DNA from: Paracoccus zhejiangensis
GTDB lineage: Bacteria; Pseudomonadota; Alphaproteobacteria; Rhodobacterales; Rhodobacteraceae
NCBI RefSeq assembly: GCF_002847445.1
Contig: NZ_CP025430.1
Coordinates: 1,674,001-1,738,000 of the forward strand
DNA: 64,000 bases
Reading direction: 5' to 3'
Shown here piece after piece: positions 27,857 to 37,126 of the stretch (the first letter of the stretch is position 1; the number at the start of each line of letters is the position of its first letter). The notes beneath the pieces are model-generated. The model was not told the DNA's origin. It saw only the letters and a list, made by a program, of their open reading frames with translations, and made no database searches. Made by a program: the position numbers and the translations under genes.

Positions 27857-28467
27857 TCCATCTCGTCCCTGTAATAGGCCAGCACCAGCCCGCCCATGAC
27901 CGCCACCAGCAGCGCCTTGGCCAGAAACCGCGCCGACAGGTCGCCGCCAAGAAACACGTAAACCACCGTCACCACGTCGCAGAGCAGCGCCAGAAGCGCG
28001 ATCAGCATGGTGACCGAAGCGACCCAGCGCCTGACCAGCGAGCGCTGACGCCGGGTCTCGTCGGCGCCGTGGCGGTTGGCCTGACGGTTGAGATAGAGAA
28101 ACAGCGGCAGGAAAGCGATCAGCGTGGCGATGGGCCAGCGCAGCCAGCCGCCATCGCCCGGATAGGACTCGTAGGGATCGGGCAGCAGATATTCGATGAT
28201 GCCGAATCCCAGCATGACGATATGCGAGCTGACCACGCCGAGCGCGATGAACAGGAGGCCATAGAGCAGCGCCTCGCGCGCCGACACATAGGCGCTGGGG
28301 CGCGGCACCGGCGGCAGGCCGGGCGCATCGGCCCATTGCGCCAGCGCCGCCTCGATCTCGGCCTCAGCCCATCCGGCGCCCTTCAGCGCCTGCACCATGG
28401 CCGGCCGGTCTGCGCCGCTGGCCAGCCCCGCATGGACGAATTCCGACAAGGCCTCGGCTGCCTTCAT
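27853..28467 (-). CDS. DUF5671-type multi-pass membrane protein
   Basis: A 204-residue protein. Residues 1-50 look like a small helical domain (FVHAGLASGADRPAMVQALK, then GWAEAEIEAALAQW, a UBA-like pattern). Four membrane segments follow between about 62 and 200 (YGLLFIALGVVSSHIVMLGF, LFLYLNRQANR). This matches DUF5671 proteins, whose function is unknown. The ATG at 28467 has GGAGG four bases upstream. It is the first gene of a two-gene unit. Confidence 0.7.
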   Translation of the reverse strand: MKAAEALSEFVHAGLASGADRPAMVQALKGAGWAEAEIEAALAQWADAPGLPPVPRPSAYVSAREALLYGLLFIALGVVSSHIVMLGFGIIEYLLPDPYESYPGDGGWLRWPIATLIAFLPLFLYLNRQANRHGADETRRQRSLVRRWVASVTMLIALLALLCDVVTVVYVFLGGDLSARFLAKALLVAVMGGLVLAYYRDEME

Positions 28468-28632
28468 CACGCCTCCCGATGACGTTCTCTCGCGTCCGGG
28501 GAACGATGCCGCAGGGGCAGGCCAAGTCAACCTGCAAAAAATTCGCCGATGGTCGGATTTTCCTCTTGCAGCCCCCCGCGCGCCCTTATAGATGACCCTC
28601 CACCGGCGGATGAAAGACCACCGGGACGGAGT

Positions 28633-28707
28633 GCGGGCGTAGCTCAGGGGTAGAGCATAACCTTGCCAAGGTTAGGGTCGTGAGTTCGAATCTCATCGCC
28701 CGCTCCA
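28633..28707 (+). tRNA. tRNA-Gly (GCC)
   Basis: GCGGGCGTAGCTCAGGGGTA begins the gene; the anticodon arm AACCTTGCCAAGGTT carries GCC; the T arm is GAGTTCGAATCTC; the 3' end CGCCCGCTCCA has an encoded CCA. The seven-base acceptor stem pairs perfectly. Length is 75 bases. Confidence 0.97.
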
Positions 28708-28711
28708 ATTC

Positions 28712-28740
28712 AAAAAGCCGGCCGCAAGGCCGGCTTTTTT
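28712..28740 (+). terminator. Rho-independent terminator after tRNA-Gly
   Basis: AAAAAGCCGGCC-GCAA-GGCCGGCTTTTTT is a perfect hairpin with a GCAA tetraloop, starting 5 bases after the tRNA. The A and T tracts make it able to work in both directions. Confidence 0.92.
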
Positions 28741-28995
28741 GATTTGCAGCAAGGTGTGGTGGCAGGTTCCGGCCTATGCTGGGACAGGACAGGGAACTCG
28801 CCCCGGTCTGGTGACTTTTTACCGATGCGAGCGTGAACCAAACCAAACCGAGGCGAGCGGCAAGTTGCCCACAACCCGTACACTGATCGCAGGACCTACT
28901 TGCCACAGCAGGCTGCTGACTCGGGAAACGTCAGGGCGCGGTCCTTCTAGCACCGAACTTTACACTGTCAATTGCGCAGACTGCAGGACCCGGTG

Positions 28996-29583
28996 ATGGC
29001 TGCGACAAAATCACATCACCACGGCAATCTGCGCGAGGCGCTGGTCGAGGCCAGCATCGCGCTGCTGGCCGAGGGCGGGCCCGGCGCCCTGACGCTGCGC
29101 AAGGCGGCGGCGCGGGCGGGCGTGTCCCATGCCGCCCCGGCGCATCATTTCGACGGGTTGCCCGGCCTGCTGGCCGAGATTGCCCTGCGCGGCTTCGAGA
29201 TGTTCCACGCCCATCTGGACCAGCGTTGCAAGGCCGAGACCTCGGATGACCCCTTCGCGCAGCTGATGGCGGCGAACAGCGCCTATGTCGAGTTCGCGCG
29301 CTGCCACCGCGCGCTGTTCCAGCTGATGTTCGTCGAGGTCGAGCATTCCACCCCGCCGCTGCGGCTGGCGGCGATGCGCTGCTATGGCGTGCTGCAGGAA
29401 AAATGCCGGCCGCTTTGCGGTGATCGCGATCCGGCGGCCTTCGAAAGCGCGGTCTGGGCGCTGACCCATGGCTATGTCGCGCTTGGCATGGCCGAGCCGA
29501 GGCCCAACGCCCCGGCCCAGGTGCCGTCCTACGAGACCCTGCTGCGGATGCTGGTCCGCCCCGAGGGCGAACCAGCGCGCTGA
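28996..29583 (+). CDS. TetR/AcrR-family transcriptional regulator
   Basis: A 195-residue protein with an N-terminal TetR HTH (NLREALVEASIALLAEGG, TLRKAAARAGVSHAAPAHHF, about residues 11-55) and a C-terminal ligand-binding domain of the WHG type (SAVWALTHGYVALGMAE, about 158-174). The ATG at 28996 has AGGA seven bases upstream. It faces the dimethylglycine dehydrogenase-like gene convergently, so that gene is not an obvious target; its own promoter lies in the 255 bases after the tRNA-Gly terminator, where I see no other feature. Confidence 0.85.
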   Translation: MAATKSHHHGNLREALVEASIALLAEGGPGALTLRKAAARAGVSHAAPAHHFDGLPGLLAEIALRGFEMFHAHLDQRCKAETSDDPFAQLMAANSAYVEFARCHRALFQLMFVEVEHSTPPLRLAAMRCYGVLQEKCRPLCGDRDPAAFESAVWALTHGYVALGMAEPRPNAPAQVPSYETLLRMLVRPEGEPAR

Positions 29584-32082
29584 TCAGCCGTCCTGGCGGA
29601 TGCGAGCGTTCGACGGATCGAAGGGGCTGTCCTCGGCCACTTCAGCGTCATAGAGTTCGCGGAACATGCGGACCTTCAGCTTCGTGCCCGGCACGGACAG
29701 TTCGGGGCGGACATAGCCCATGCCGATCTGCTTGCCGAATGCCACCGACCAGCCGCCCGAGGTCAGCCGCCCGACACGCTCGCCATCAAGGAACAACCCC
29801 TCGCGACCCCAGGGATCTGCATCCGCCGGCCCGTCGATCAGCAGGGTGACGCATTTCGAACGAATGCCCTTGGCCAGCATCTTGGCCTTGCCGTTGAACT
29901 CCTTGTCCAGATCGACGAAACGATCCAGCCCCGCCTCCAGCGGCGTGGCATCGCGGCCCAGTTCGGTGCCGAAGGCGCGATAGGATTTTTCCTGACGCAG
30001 CCAGTTCTGCGCCCGCGCGCCGACCAGCTTCAGCCCGTGTTTCTCGCCCGCCTTCACCAGCTGGTCCCAGAGATAGCGGCCGAATTCGACCGGGTGGTGC
30101 AATTCCCAACCCAGCTCGCCGGTATAGGCCACGCGGATCGCCATGGTGGGGCACATGCCCAGCTCGATATCCTTGGCCGAGAGCCAGGGGAACCGCTTGT
30201 TCGACAGCGCCGTGGCCGGGTCGGCATCGCGGATCAGCTCGGCCAGGATCGCGCGGCTGTTCGGCCCCGCCAGCGCGAAGACGCCATATTGGTTGGTCAC
30301 ATCATGGATATGCACCGGCCCGAACTCGCCGCCCATCTCTTCGGCCAGCTTGCGCAGGTTGTCGGAATCGTAATCCGCCCAGGCCCCGGCCGAGACAAGG
30401 TAATACTCATTCTCGCCGCGCCGGACGATGGTGTATTCGGTCCGCGTCGTGCCGGCCTCGGTCAGCGCATAGGTCAGGTTGATGCGGCCGGGCTTGGGCA
30501 GCTTGTTGGTGGTGAACCAGTCGAGGAACGCCGTCGCGCCGGGACCCGAGACCGAATGCTTGGCAAAGGCCGAGGCGTCAATCAGCCCGGCGGTGTCACG
30601 GATCGCCTGCGCCTCGTCGCGCGCATATTGCCACCAGCCACCGCGGCGGAAGCTGCGGGCCTTGTGGTCGAAATCCGCCGGCGCGTCCTTCGGGCCGTAA
30701 TAGTTCGGACGCTCCCAGCCATTCACCTGCCCCATCTGCGCGCCCGCGGCGATCTGGCGGTCATAGGCGGGGGCGGTGCGCAGCGGCCGGGCGGCCTCAC
30801 GCTCCTCATCGGGATGGTGCAGGATGAAGACATGGGAATAGCATTCCTCGTTCTTCGTCACCGCGTATTCGGTGGTCATCCACTTGCCATAACGGCGCGG
30901 ATCAAGGCTGGCCATATCGATCTCGGCCTCGCCCTGGGTCATCATCTGCGTCAGGTAATGACCCACCCCACCCGCTGCGGTGATGCCAAAGCTGAAACCC
31001 TCTGCCAGCCACATGTTGCGCAGGCCCGGCGCCGGGCCGACCAGCGGGTTGCCGTCGGGGGTATAGCAGATCGGGCCGTTGAAATCGTCCTTCAGGCCCA
31101 CGGTTTCCGACGAGGGCAGCCGGTGGATCATCGACATGTACTCTTCCTCGATCCGCTCGAGGTCCAGCGGGAACAGGTCGGCGCGGAAAGTCTCGGGCAC
31201 ATCATAGGGGAAGCGCGCCGGTGCGCCCTCCTCGTAGGGGCCAAGTATCCAGCCACCGCGTTCCTCGCGCACATACCATTTCGCATCGGCATCGCGCAGC
31301 ACCGGATGTTCCGGGTTGCCCGCCGCGCGCCAGGCGGCCAGTGCCGGGTCGGGCTCGGTGACGATATACTGGTGCTCGACCGGGATGGCCGGGATCTTGA
31401 TGCCCAGAAGGCGCGCGGTGCGCTGCGCGTGGTTGCCGGTCGCGGTCACCACATGCTCGGCCCGGATCTCGAAGACCTCGCCCGAGGGCACCAGCCGGCC
31501 GCCCTTCTCGACCATGCGCTCGCAGGTCACGACCCAGTCATCGCCGCTCCAGCGATAGCCGTTGACCTGCACCTTGCGCTCGATCGCCGCCCCCGCCATG
31601 CGCGCGCCCTTGGCCAGCGCCTGGGTCACGTCGGCGGGGTTGATATAGCCGTCGGTCGGGTGGAACAGCGCCCCCTTCAGATCGTCGGTGCGCAGCAGCG
31701 GCCAGCGGTCCTTCATCTGTGCGGGCGTCAGGAATTCATGTTCCACCCCGACCGTCTCGGCGGTGGCGGAATAGAGCATGTATTCATCCATCCGCGCATC
31801 GGTCTGCGCCATGCGCAGGTTGCCGCAGCGGGTGAAGCCGGCATTCAGACCGGTCTCGGCCTCGAGGCTGGCATAGAGCTTGACCGAATAGTCGTGGATA
31901 TGGCTGGTGGCGTAACCCATGTTGAACAAGGGCAGCAGGCCCGCCGCGTGCCAGGTGGAGCCCGCCGTCAGCTCGTCGCGCTCGACCAGCAGCGTGTCCC
32001 AGCCGGCCTTGGCCAGATGATAGGCGATGCCACATCCGACGGCGCCGCCACCGACCACCAGAACCTTAACCTGCGTCTTCAT
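29584..32082 (-). CDS. GcvT-type FAD-dependent dehydrogenase (dimethylglycine/sarcosine dehydrogenase family)
   Basis: An 832-residue flavoprotein. The N-terminal DAO domain (about residues 1-390) has the Rossmann motif VLVVGGGAVGCGIAYHLAKA and the HAAGLL motif near the flavin-linking histidine region. It is followed by a FAO_M linker and two GcvT folate-binding domains (about 440-820; YALTEAGTTRTEYTI, ELGWELHHP). Family members oxidise N-methyl glycines and pass the methyl carbon to tetrahydrofolate. The exact substrate (dimethylglycine, sarcosine or a related amine) cannot be fixed. The ATG at 32082 is where homology starts. Confidence 0.87.
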   Translation of the reverse strand: MKTQVKVLVVGGGAVGCGIAYHLAKAGWDTLLVERDELTAGSTWHAAGLLPLFNMGYATSHIHDYSVKLYASLEAETGLNAGFTRCGNLRMAQTDARMDEYMLYSATAETVGVEHEFLTPAQMKDRWPLLRTDDLKGALFHPTDGYINPADVTQALAKGARMAGAAIERKVQVNGYRWSGDDWVVTCERMVEKGGRLVPSGEVFEIRAEHVVTATGNHAQRTARLLGIKIPAIPVEHQYIVTEPDPALAAWRAAGNPEHPVLRDADAKWYVREERGGWILGPYEEGAPARFPYDVPETFRADLFPLDLERIEEEYMSMIHRLPSSETVGLKDDFNGPICYTPDGNPLVGPAPGLRNMWLAEGFSFGITAAGGVGHYLTQMMTQGEAEIDMASLDPRRYGKWMTTEYAVTKNEECYSHVFILHHPDEEREAARPLRTAPAYDRQIAAGAQMGQVNGWERPNYYGPKDAPADFDHKARSFRRGGWWQYARDEAQAIRDTAGLIDASAFAKHSVSGPGATAFLDWFTTNKLPKPGRINLTYALTEAGTTRTEYTIVRRGENEYYLVSAGAWADYDSDNLRKLAEEMGGEFGPVHIHDVTNQYGVFALAGPNSRAILAELIRDADPATALSNKRFPWLSAKDIELGMCPTMAIRVAYTGELGWELHHPVEFGRYLWDQLVKAGEKHGLKLVGARAQNWLRQEKSYRAFGTELGRDATPLEAGLDRFVDLDKEFNGKAKMLAKGIRSKCVTLLIDGPADADPWGREGLFLDGERVGRLTSGGWSVAFGKQIGMGYVRPELSVPGTKLKVRMFRELYDAEVAEDSPFDPSNARIRQDG

Positions 32083-32274
32083 TGCGCGAATCCCCTGCTC
32101 AGATCTTGCAAACCGTAGTGCCAGACAAGGCCGCAGGCGCATAGCATGGCCCGACATATCCCGGCGCGAAAACGACATACCCTCCGTCACCCGCACCTAT
32201 GCTGCGATGCAGCACTTGCGCGAATCCGTTAATTTCCCTTATCTTTCCCGGAATTGCGCGGGGGAGGTGCAGCC

Positions 32275-33141
32275 ATGGAAATCTGTCGCGACACGGGCTC
32301 GATGATCGCGCTCTCTGATCGCTGGCGGGCCGAGGGCAAGCCCATCGTGCTGGTCGCCACCATGGGCGCGCTGCACGAGGGACATCTGACGCTGGTCAGC
32401 CGTGCGCGGGACTGGCTCAGCGAACGCGGCGGCGGGCGGGTCGTCACCTCGATCTTCGTCAATCCGACGCAATTCGGCGAGGCCGAGGACCTGGCCAAAT
32501 ATCCCCGCACCGAGGAGGCCGATACCGCGCTGCTCTCTGGCGCCGGGGTGGATGCGATCTTCCTGCCGGGTGTTGCCGATATCTATCTGCCCGGCGCGCA
32601 GACCATCGTTGACGTGACCGGCCTCTCGCGCGTGCTGATGGGCAAGCTGCGCCCCGGTCATTTTCGCGGCGTGGCGACGGTGGTGACCAAGCTGTTCAAC
32701 ATCACCGGCTGCGATGCGGCAACCTTTGGCGAGAAGGATTACCAGCAGCTGACGCTGGTGCGGCAGATGGTGCGCGACCTGAACACGCGGGTCGAGATCA
32801 TCGCGGTGCCGACCGTGCGCGAGGCCGACGGGCTCGCCATGTCCTCGCGCAACCAGCGCCTCACCCCCGAGGATCGCGCGGCGGCCCCGGTGCTCAGCCG
32901 CTCGCTCGACCGCGCGCAAGAGGTCGCGGCCAGCGGCGGCACCATCGCCGCCATCCGGCGCGAGGTGGTGGCGGTGCTGGCGGGCGAGCCGCGCGGTGAG
33001 GTGCAGACCATCGACATCTGCCGGGCCAGCGATCTGTCTGGCATCAGCGGCCAGCCGAATCAGCCGGTCGTCGTCCTGCTGGCCGTGCGCTTTGGCGGCG
33101 TGCTGCTGATCGACCAGAGGGTCTGCGCTCCCTCGGCCTGA
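32275..33141 (+). CDS. panC: Pantothenate synthetase (pantoate-beta-alanine ligase)
   Basis: A 288-residue enzyme that joins pantoate and beta-alanine with ATP, the last step of pantothenate synthesis. It shows the nucleotidyl-transferase motif TMGALHEGHLTLV (HxGH), FVNPTQFGEAEDLAKYPR, KLFNITGCDAATFGEKDYQQ and MSSRNQRL. The ATG at 32275 has GGGGAGG upstream. panB is not adjacent. The 3' end overlaps the convergent BatD-like gene by 82 bases, and both frames are well formed there. Confidence 0.95.
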   Translation: MEICRDTGSMIALSDRWRAEGKPIVLVATMGALHEGHLTLVSRARDWLSERGGGRVVTSIFVNPTQFGEAEDLAKYPRTEEADTALLSGAGVDAIFLPGVADIYLPGAQTIVDVTGLSRVLMGKLRPGHFRGVATVVTKLFNITGCDAATFGEKDYQQLTLVRQMVRDLNTRVEIIAVPTVREADGLAMSSRNQRLTPEDRAAAPVLSRSLDRAQEVAASGGTIAAIRREVVAVLAGEPRGEVQTIDICRASDLSGISGQPNQPVVVLLAVRFGGVLLIDQRVCAPSA

Positions 33142-34331
33142 TCCGGCGGGCGTTTGCGCCCCTGCCGGATGACCGCGCGCACCGTCTCTGCGGCATCGAA
33201 GTTCCGGTCGGGATCGGTGGAATAGATCTGCCGCTCCAGCGCCCGGATCACCGGCGCCTGTTGCGGATCATGCCCGCGCAGCCGCAGATGCGCCCCCGCC
33301 GCGTGCAGCAACTCCATCAGCCGCCCCTCGCCCGCCGCCTTGCGCATCTCCCCGACATGCGGACTCGGGCGCCAGCGCAGGACCGCGCGCCGCATCGCCG
33401 CCGGTGGGCGAAAGCCGCGCCCCCAGAACAGCAGCACCAGCCCTGCAGCCCCGCCCAGCAGCAGCATCGCCGTGGCGGTCAGCGCCAGCCGCATCCGGGC
33501 CTGACCTGCATCGGCAATATTGGCGGCAAAGCTGGCGAAGCCGAAGGGAATGGGCTTCATCGCCGCCACCTCGATCTGCCGGGTTTCCGTATCGAGCCAG
33601 GGGAACGCGAAGGCCTTCAGCACCGCCGGCTCACCGGTGATCGGCTGCATTGTCCATTCCCAGACCACAGTGGAAACCGGCCCCTCTGGCGTTGGCTGGG
33701 TGCTGCGCTGTTCGGGCTGGGTAAAGCTTTTCAACCAGCGCTCGCGCAGGTCGGGGCGCGGCGGCAATTGATGGGACAGCGCGCCCTCGGCCCGGATGGT
33801 GACCCGGCGGATCAGCAATTCACCGTCCTGCAGCTTGGCCGGATCGGTGGACAGCTCGTCCGTCAGGGTCAGGCGATGGGCCGAAAGCGGCGGCGCATCC
33901 GCCGGGAAGGGTTTCACCTCGATGGTGATGGCGGGCGAAGTCACCTGGATCTTGCGCTGCCGTCCATCCTCCCCGGTGATGGTCAGGTCATGAGTCAGCG
34001 GCCCGATGGTCAAAGGCCCGGCCTCGCGTGGAAAGACCGCCAGCTTGCGCTCGAAAATCTGCCACATCCGGCCCTTGATCCGCTCGCGGTACCATTTGTC
34101 AGTATCCAGCTGCATCCAGTCATAGCCGGGGCTGTCTGGAAAGATCAGTTCCGACAGGTTCACCGTCGCATCATATTCGGCCCTCAGCGTCAGCGGGATC
34201 ATCTCGCCCGCGACCGGGTTGCCATGCGGATGCAGGATGGCCAGCCGCATCTCCTGCGCCGGGGCGGGGCGTAGGGACCAGATGAGCAGCACCAGCACAG
34301 CGATCAGCGGGGCAACGAACCATTTCACCAT
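33060..34331 (-). CDS. BatD-like membrane protein (oxygen tolerance/aerotolerance operon)
   Basis: A 423-residue protein with a signal peptide (about residues 1-25, LIAVLVLLIWSLRPAPAQ) and a beta-rich periplasmic region typical of BatD (residues about 26-270, VNLSELIFPDSPGYDW). A membrane segment at about 283-303 (LALTATAMLLLGGAAGLVLL) precedes a cytoplasmic tail. It is the last gene of a run with VWA, TPR-like, DUF58 and MoxR genes, the usual BatD setting. The function of Bat proteins is not settled (envelope stress or oxygen tolerance). Confidence 0.75.
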   Translation of the reverse strand: MVKWFVAPLIAVLVLLIWSLRPAPAQEMRLAILHPHGNPVAGEMIPLTLRAEYDATVNLSELIFPDSPGYDWMQLDTDKWYRERIKGRMWQIFERKLAVFPREAGPLTIGPLTHDLTITGEDGRQRKIQVTSPAITIEVKPFPADAPPLSAHRLTLTDELSTDPAKLQDGELLIRRVTIRAEGALSHQLPPRPDLRERWLKSFTQPEQRSTQPTPEGPVSTVVWEWTMQPITGEPAVLKAFAFPWLDTETRQIEVAAMKPIPFGFASFAANIADAGQARMRLALTATAMLLLGGAAGLVLLFWGRGFRPPAAMRRAVLRWRPSPHVGEMRKAAGEGRLMELLHAAGAHLRLRGHDPQQAPVIRALERQIYSTDPDRNFDAAETVRAVIRQGRKRPPDQAEGAQTLWSISSTPPKRTASRTTTG

Positions 34332-34951
34332 GGCTGACCCTCGCGCGGGCGGATCAGACCAAGCGTCTCGCGCCGCCGGTATTCGGCCTGCAGCCGCAGC
34401 GCCAGAAACTCGCCCGGGTCGTCCGAAATGGTCGCCAGCCAGTCCTCGCTGGCCGCAACGCCGCGCGCCTGCATCATCCGCCGCCAGTCAGGGTTGCTGC
34501 GCCCGATCGGATTGGCGAGGCCGGGCAGCGGCGGCGTGCCATCGCCCTGTTTCCCGCCTGCCCCCAACAGCCGCCCCGGTGCAACGCTGTCGCCCTGTTC
34601 CGGCGGATACATCGCCGCGACCAGATCGCGGTTCCGCCGCGCCTCGGCATCGGCGGGGTTCGAGAACAGCACCGCATCGAAATAGGCGACCGACAGCGGG
34701 TAATCGCCGGTGGCGGCCAGTGACAGACCGCGATTATAGGTCTCGGACCGCCCGGCGCGGGCAAAGGCGTCATCCGCCGCCTGCCAGTCGCCAAGCCGAT
34801 AGAGCGCCATGCCCTCGGCCGCCGGATCGCTGAGAAAGGGCATGGCCAGCCGCTCGGCCCCGGCGCGCAGCGCCAGCCGACCCCAGGCATCGGGACCGGC
34901 GAGGGCAAGGCAGGCAAGGCCCGCGGCGGCGATGAGCCAGAGCCGGTTCAT
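34325..34951 (-). CDS. TPR-containing membrane-anchored protein (BatC-like)
   Basis: A 208-residue protein with an N-terminal signal/anchor (LWLIAAAGLACLALAG) and at least one tetratricopeptide-like repeat (YNRGLSLAATGDYPLSVAYF, about residues 72-91) with neighbouring helices (AEGMALYRLGDWQAADDAFA). This matches the TPR protein (BatC) usually encoded beside BatA and BatB, thought to act as an assembly scaffold. It overlaps the upstream gene by 4 bases (ATGA) and the downstream gene by 7. Confidence 0.72.
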   Translation of the reverse strand: MNRLWLIAAAGLACLALAGPDAWGRLALRAGAERLAMPFLSDPAAEGMALYRLGDWQAADDAFARAGRSETYNRGLSLAATGDYPLSVAYFDAVLFSNPADAEARRNRDLVAAMYPPEQGDSVAPGRLLGAGGKQGDGTPPLPGLANPIGRSNPDWRRMMQARGVAASEDWLATISDDPGEFLALRLQAEYRRRETLGLIRPREGQPW

Positions 34952-35856
34952 TTCGCCCTCCGAAGCAGCGACAGCAGCGGCAGCAGGGCCAGCGCGGCAA
35001 GGAAAGGCCCGAGATCGCGGTATTGCGTGGCGGCCAGCGCCGGATCGCGGGCGCTGAGGCCGGGGCGGGTCAGCAGCCGCTCGACCGCCGCCGGATCGGC
35101 GGCGCTGCCCGAAGCCCCGCCGCCAAGCCGGGCCAGTTCGGCCAGCGCCTCGGGCGCGGGCTGCGGCGCATCGGGGGCTACCCGGTCCAGCGCCAGCGTC
35201 GACAGGCGGATACCACGCTCGGCCAGACGGTCGGCGGCGCCGCGCGTGGTGGCATCGATGCCGCCGCCATCCGAGATCAGCACCAGATCGGCCCGCTTCA
35301 TCCCCGCCAGCATCTCGCCCCCAAGGCCCAGTGCCGCCGAGGGACGGCTGCCATCCCCCGGCATCAGCCCCGGCGCCATGGCGGCGATCTGGGTTTCCAG
35401 CACCCGCCCGTCCATGGTGGGCGCCGAGACGGCAAAGGCCTCGCCGTCATAGAGGATCAGCCCGACCGGCCGCCCGGCCAGCGCCTGCACCAGCCCGGCG
35501 GTGGCGATCTGGGCCTCGGCCAGAGCCGGCCCCTCGGCCACCGAGGGCGACAGGTCCACCGCAAGGATCACCGCATCGACCTGCGCCAGCACCGGCGCAT
35601 CGCCGCGCGGCAAGGCCGGTCCCGCCAGCCCCATCATCAGCGCCGCCCCGCCCATCAGCGGCAGGAAGCGCCGCCAGCCGCTGCCGCCGATGGTCAGATG
35701 GCCGAGCTGCCGCATCCCCTCCAGCATCGCCGGCGGCATCACCGCCTGCCAGCCCCCGGCATCGGGCCGCCGCTGCCATTGCCACAACGCCAGCGCGATC
35801 AGCGGCAGGATCAGCAGCAGCCATCCCGGGCGCAGCAGGATCAGCGGCCCGCTCAT
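34948..35856 (-). CDS. von Willebrand factor A domain membrane protein (BatB-like)
   Basis: A 302-residue protein with N-terminal membrane segments (about residues 7-24 and 65-80) and a VWA domain starting VDAVILAVDLSPSVAEGPAL; the DxSxS MIDAS motif (DLSPS) is intact. A C-terminal membrane segment (FLAALALLPLLSLL) completes the BatA/BatB layout. The ATG at 35856 overlaps the preceding gene's stop (ATGA). It likely pairs with the VWA protein upstream and the MoxR ATPase in one complex. Confidence 0.8.
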   Translation of the reverse strand: MSGPLILLRPGWLLLILPLIALALWQWQRRPDAGGWQAVMPPAMLEGMRQLGHLTIGGSGWRRFLPLMGGAALMMGLAGPALPRGDAPVLAQVDAVILAVDLSPSVAEGPALAEAQIATAGLVQALAGRPVGLILYDGEAFAVSAPTMDGRVLETQIAAMAPGLMPGDGSRPSAALGLGGEMLAGMKRADLVLISDGGGIDATTRGAADRLAERGIRLSTLALDRVAPDAPQPAPEALAELARLGGGASGSAADPAAVERLLTRPGLSARDPALAATQYRDLGPFLAALALLPLLSLLRRAK

Positions 35857-36797
35857 CGCGGCCTCCTGAGGCCAAGGACCAGCAGGCACAAAGCGGCAAG
35901 ACCGGCGGGCCAGACCCAGAGGCTGCGCCAGAAGCGCAAGGGCGGACGTTCGGATTGCCCCGGTTCCAGCCGGTCCAGCGTGCGGGCCATGGCGAGAAGA
36001 TCGGCCATGTCGCGAACCCGGAAGCTGGCCCCGCCGCTGGCCTCGGCCACCTCGCGCAGGGTCTTGGCATCGACCGCATCGCGTGACTGCGGCTGGCTTT
36101 CCAGATCGTCCGGCCCCAGCGCGATGGTGTGGACCCGGATGCCCTTTCCCGCCGCCAGCCGCGCCACCGAGACCGCCGGCACCTCGCCCGAGGTGTTCAC
36201 CCCGTCGGACAGCAGCACCACCACTCGGCTTGGCGCCTCGCTGTCCGCCAGCCGCTTCAGCGCCAGCCCCAGCCCGTCGGAAATCGCCGTCGAGCGGCCC
36301 GAGATGCCGATCTGCGCCTCGTCGATGGCCCGAGACACCGTACCAACGTCAAAGGTCAGGGGCGCGGCGAAATAGGCGCGGTCGCCAAAGATCACCAGCC
36401 CGATCCGGTCGCCCTTCCGCGCCTCGACAAAGGCGCTGGCGGTGCGCTTCACCGCCTCGAGCCGCGAGATCGGCTGGCCGTCCAGCCGGAAATCCTCTTT
36501 CACCATGCTGCCCGACAGATCCAGCGCCAGCACGATCTCGCGCCCCGAGGCCGGCAGCATGTCCGAAACCTCGCTGATCCGTGGCCCTGCCAGCGCGATC
36601 ACCAGCGCCACCCAGGCGAGCGCCGCGATCAGCAGCCCGGCGCGGTCGGCCTGCCGCCCCTGCCCCGGCTCGGCTCCGGCAAAGACCGGCGCCGGCACGT
36701 GCAAGGCCGGGCGCGGGCGTTCCGGTGCGGGCCAGAGCCAGCGCAGGATCAGCGGCAACGGCAGCAGGATCAGGACGAAGGGCGCGGCAAGGTTCAT
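35853..36797 (-). CDS. von Willebrand factor A domain membrane protein (BatA-like)
   Basis: A 314-residue protein with two N-terminal membrane segments (residues 5-20 and about 52-70), a VWA domain with the MIDAS motif EIVLALDLSGSMVKEDF (about 87-103), the second metal-site region GRSTAISDGLGLALKRLAD, and a C-terminal membrane segment. It is the first VWA gene of the cluster, overlapping both neighbours by 4 bases. MoxR-type AAA+ ATPases with VWA partners act as metal-insertion or protein-remodelling chaperones. Confidence 0.83.
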   Translation of the reverse strand: MNLAAPFVLILLPLPLILRWLWPAPERPRPALHVPAPVFAGAEPGQGRQADRAGLLIAALAWVALVIALAGPRISEVSDMLPASGREIVLALDLSGSMVKEDFRLDGQPISRLEAVKRTASAFVEARKGDRIGLVIFGDRAYFAAPLTFDVGTVSRAIDEAQIGISGRSTAISDGLGLALKRLADSEAPSRVVVLLSDGVNTSGEVPAVSVARLAAGKGIRVHTIALGPDDLESQPQSRDAVDAKTLREVAEASGGASFRVRDMADLLAMARTLDRLEPGQSERPPLRFWRSLWVWPAGLAALCLLVLGLRRPR

Positions 36798-37126
36798 CGG
36801 TGAAACCGCCTGCGGCTGGCGCGCTCGATCTCGTCGGCATTTGGCGGGGTCGCACGATAGGCGGCTTCGCGCAGATCAGGCGGCAGGCGGCCGGTGATCC
36901 GGGCGATGGCCAGCAGACGCTCGCCCGCCGGCAGGTCGCGGGTGGCGCGAAGGCGCTGGCGGATCGAGGCGCGGCGGGTCAGCAGCGGGCCGAGGACCAG
37001 CGCGATCAGCGCCGCTGCCAGCAGGCCAAGCCCGAGCAGCGCCAGCATCTCGCGCCCCTCAAGCACCCGCATGGCGGCGGGCAGGCGGATCGGGGCCAGC
37101 GCCTCCAGCAAGTCCTCGCGGGTCAT
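36794..37126 (-). CDS. Small membrane protein of the MoxR/VWA operon (DUF4381-like)
   Basis: A 110-residue protein with one membrane segment (MLALLGLGLLAAALIALVLG, about residues 27-46) between a short N-terminal region starting LLEALAPIRLPA and a basic cytoplasmic tail. Position between the DUF58 and VWA genes, length and the IRLP-type N-terminus fit the DUF4381 proteins found in these operons. It is joined to both neighbours by 4-base overlaps. Its function is unknown. Confidence 0.65.
   Translation of the reverse strand: MTREDLLEALAPIRLPAAMRVLEGREMLALLGLGLLAAALIALVLGPLLTRRASIRQRLRATRDLPAGERLLAIARITGRLPPDLREAAYRATPPNADEIERASRRRFHR

Noticed and set aside
28633..28995. tRNA-Gly as an integration site with an attached element
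   Set aside because: The tRNA has its own terminator and is followed by a normal TetR gene; no integrase and no repeated tRNA 3' end were found.
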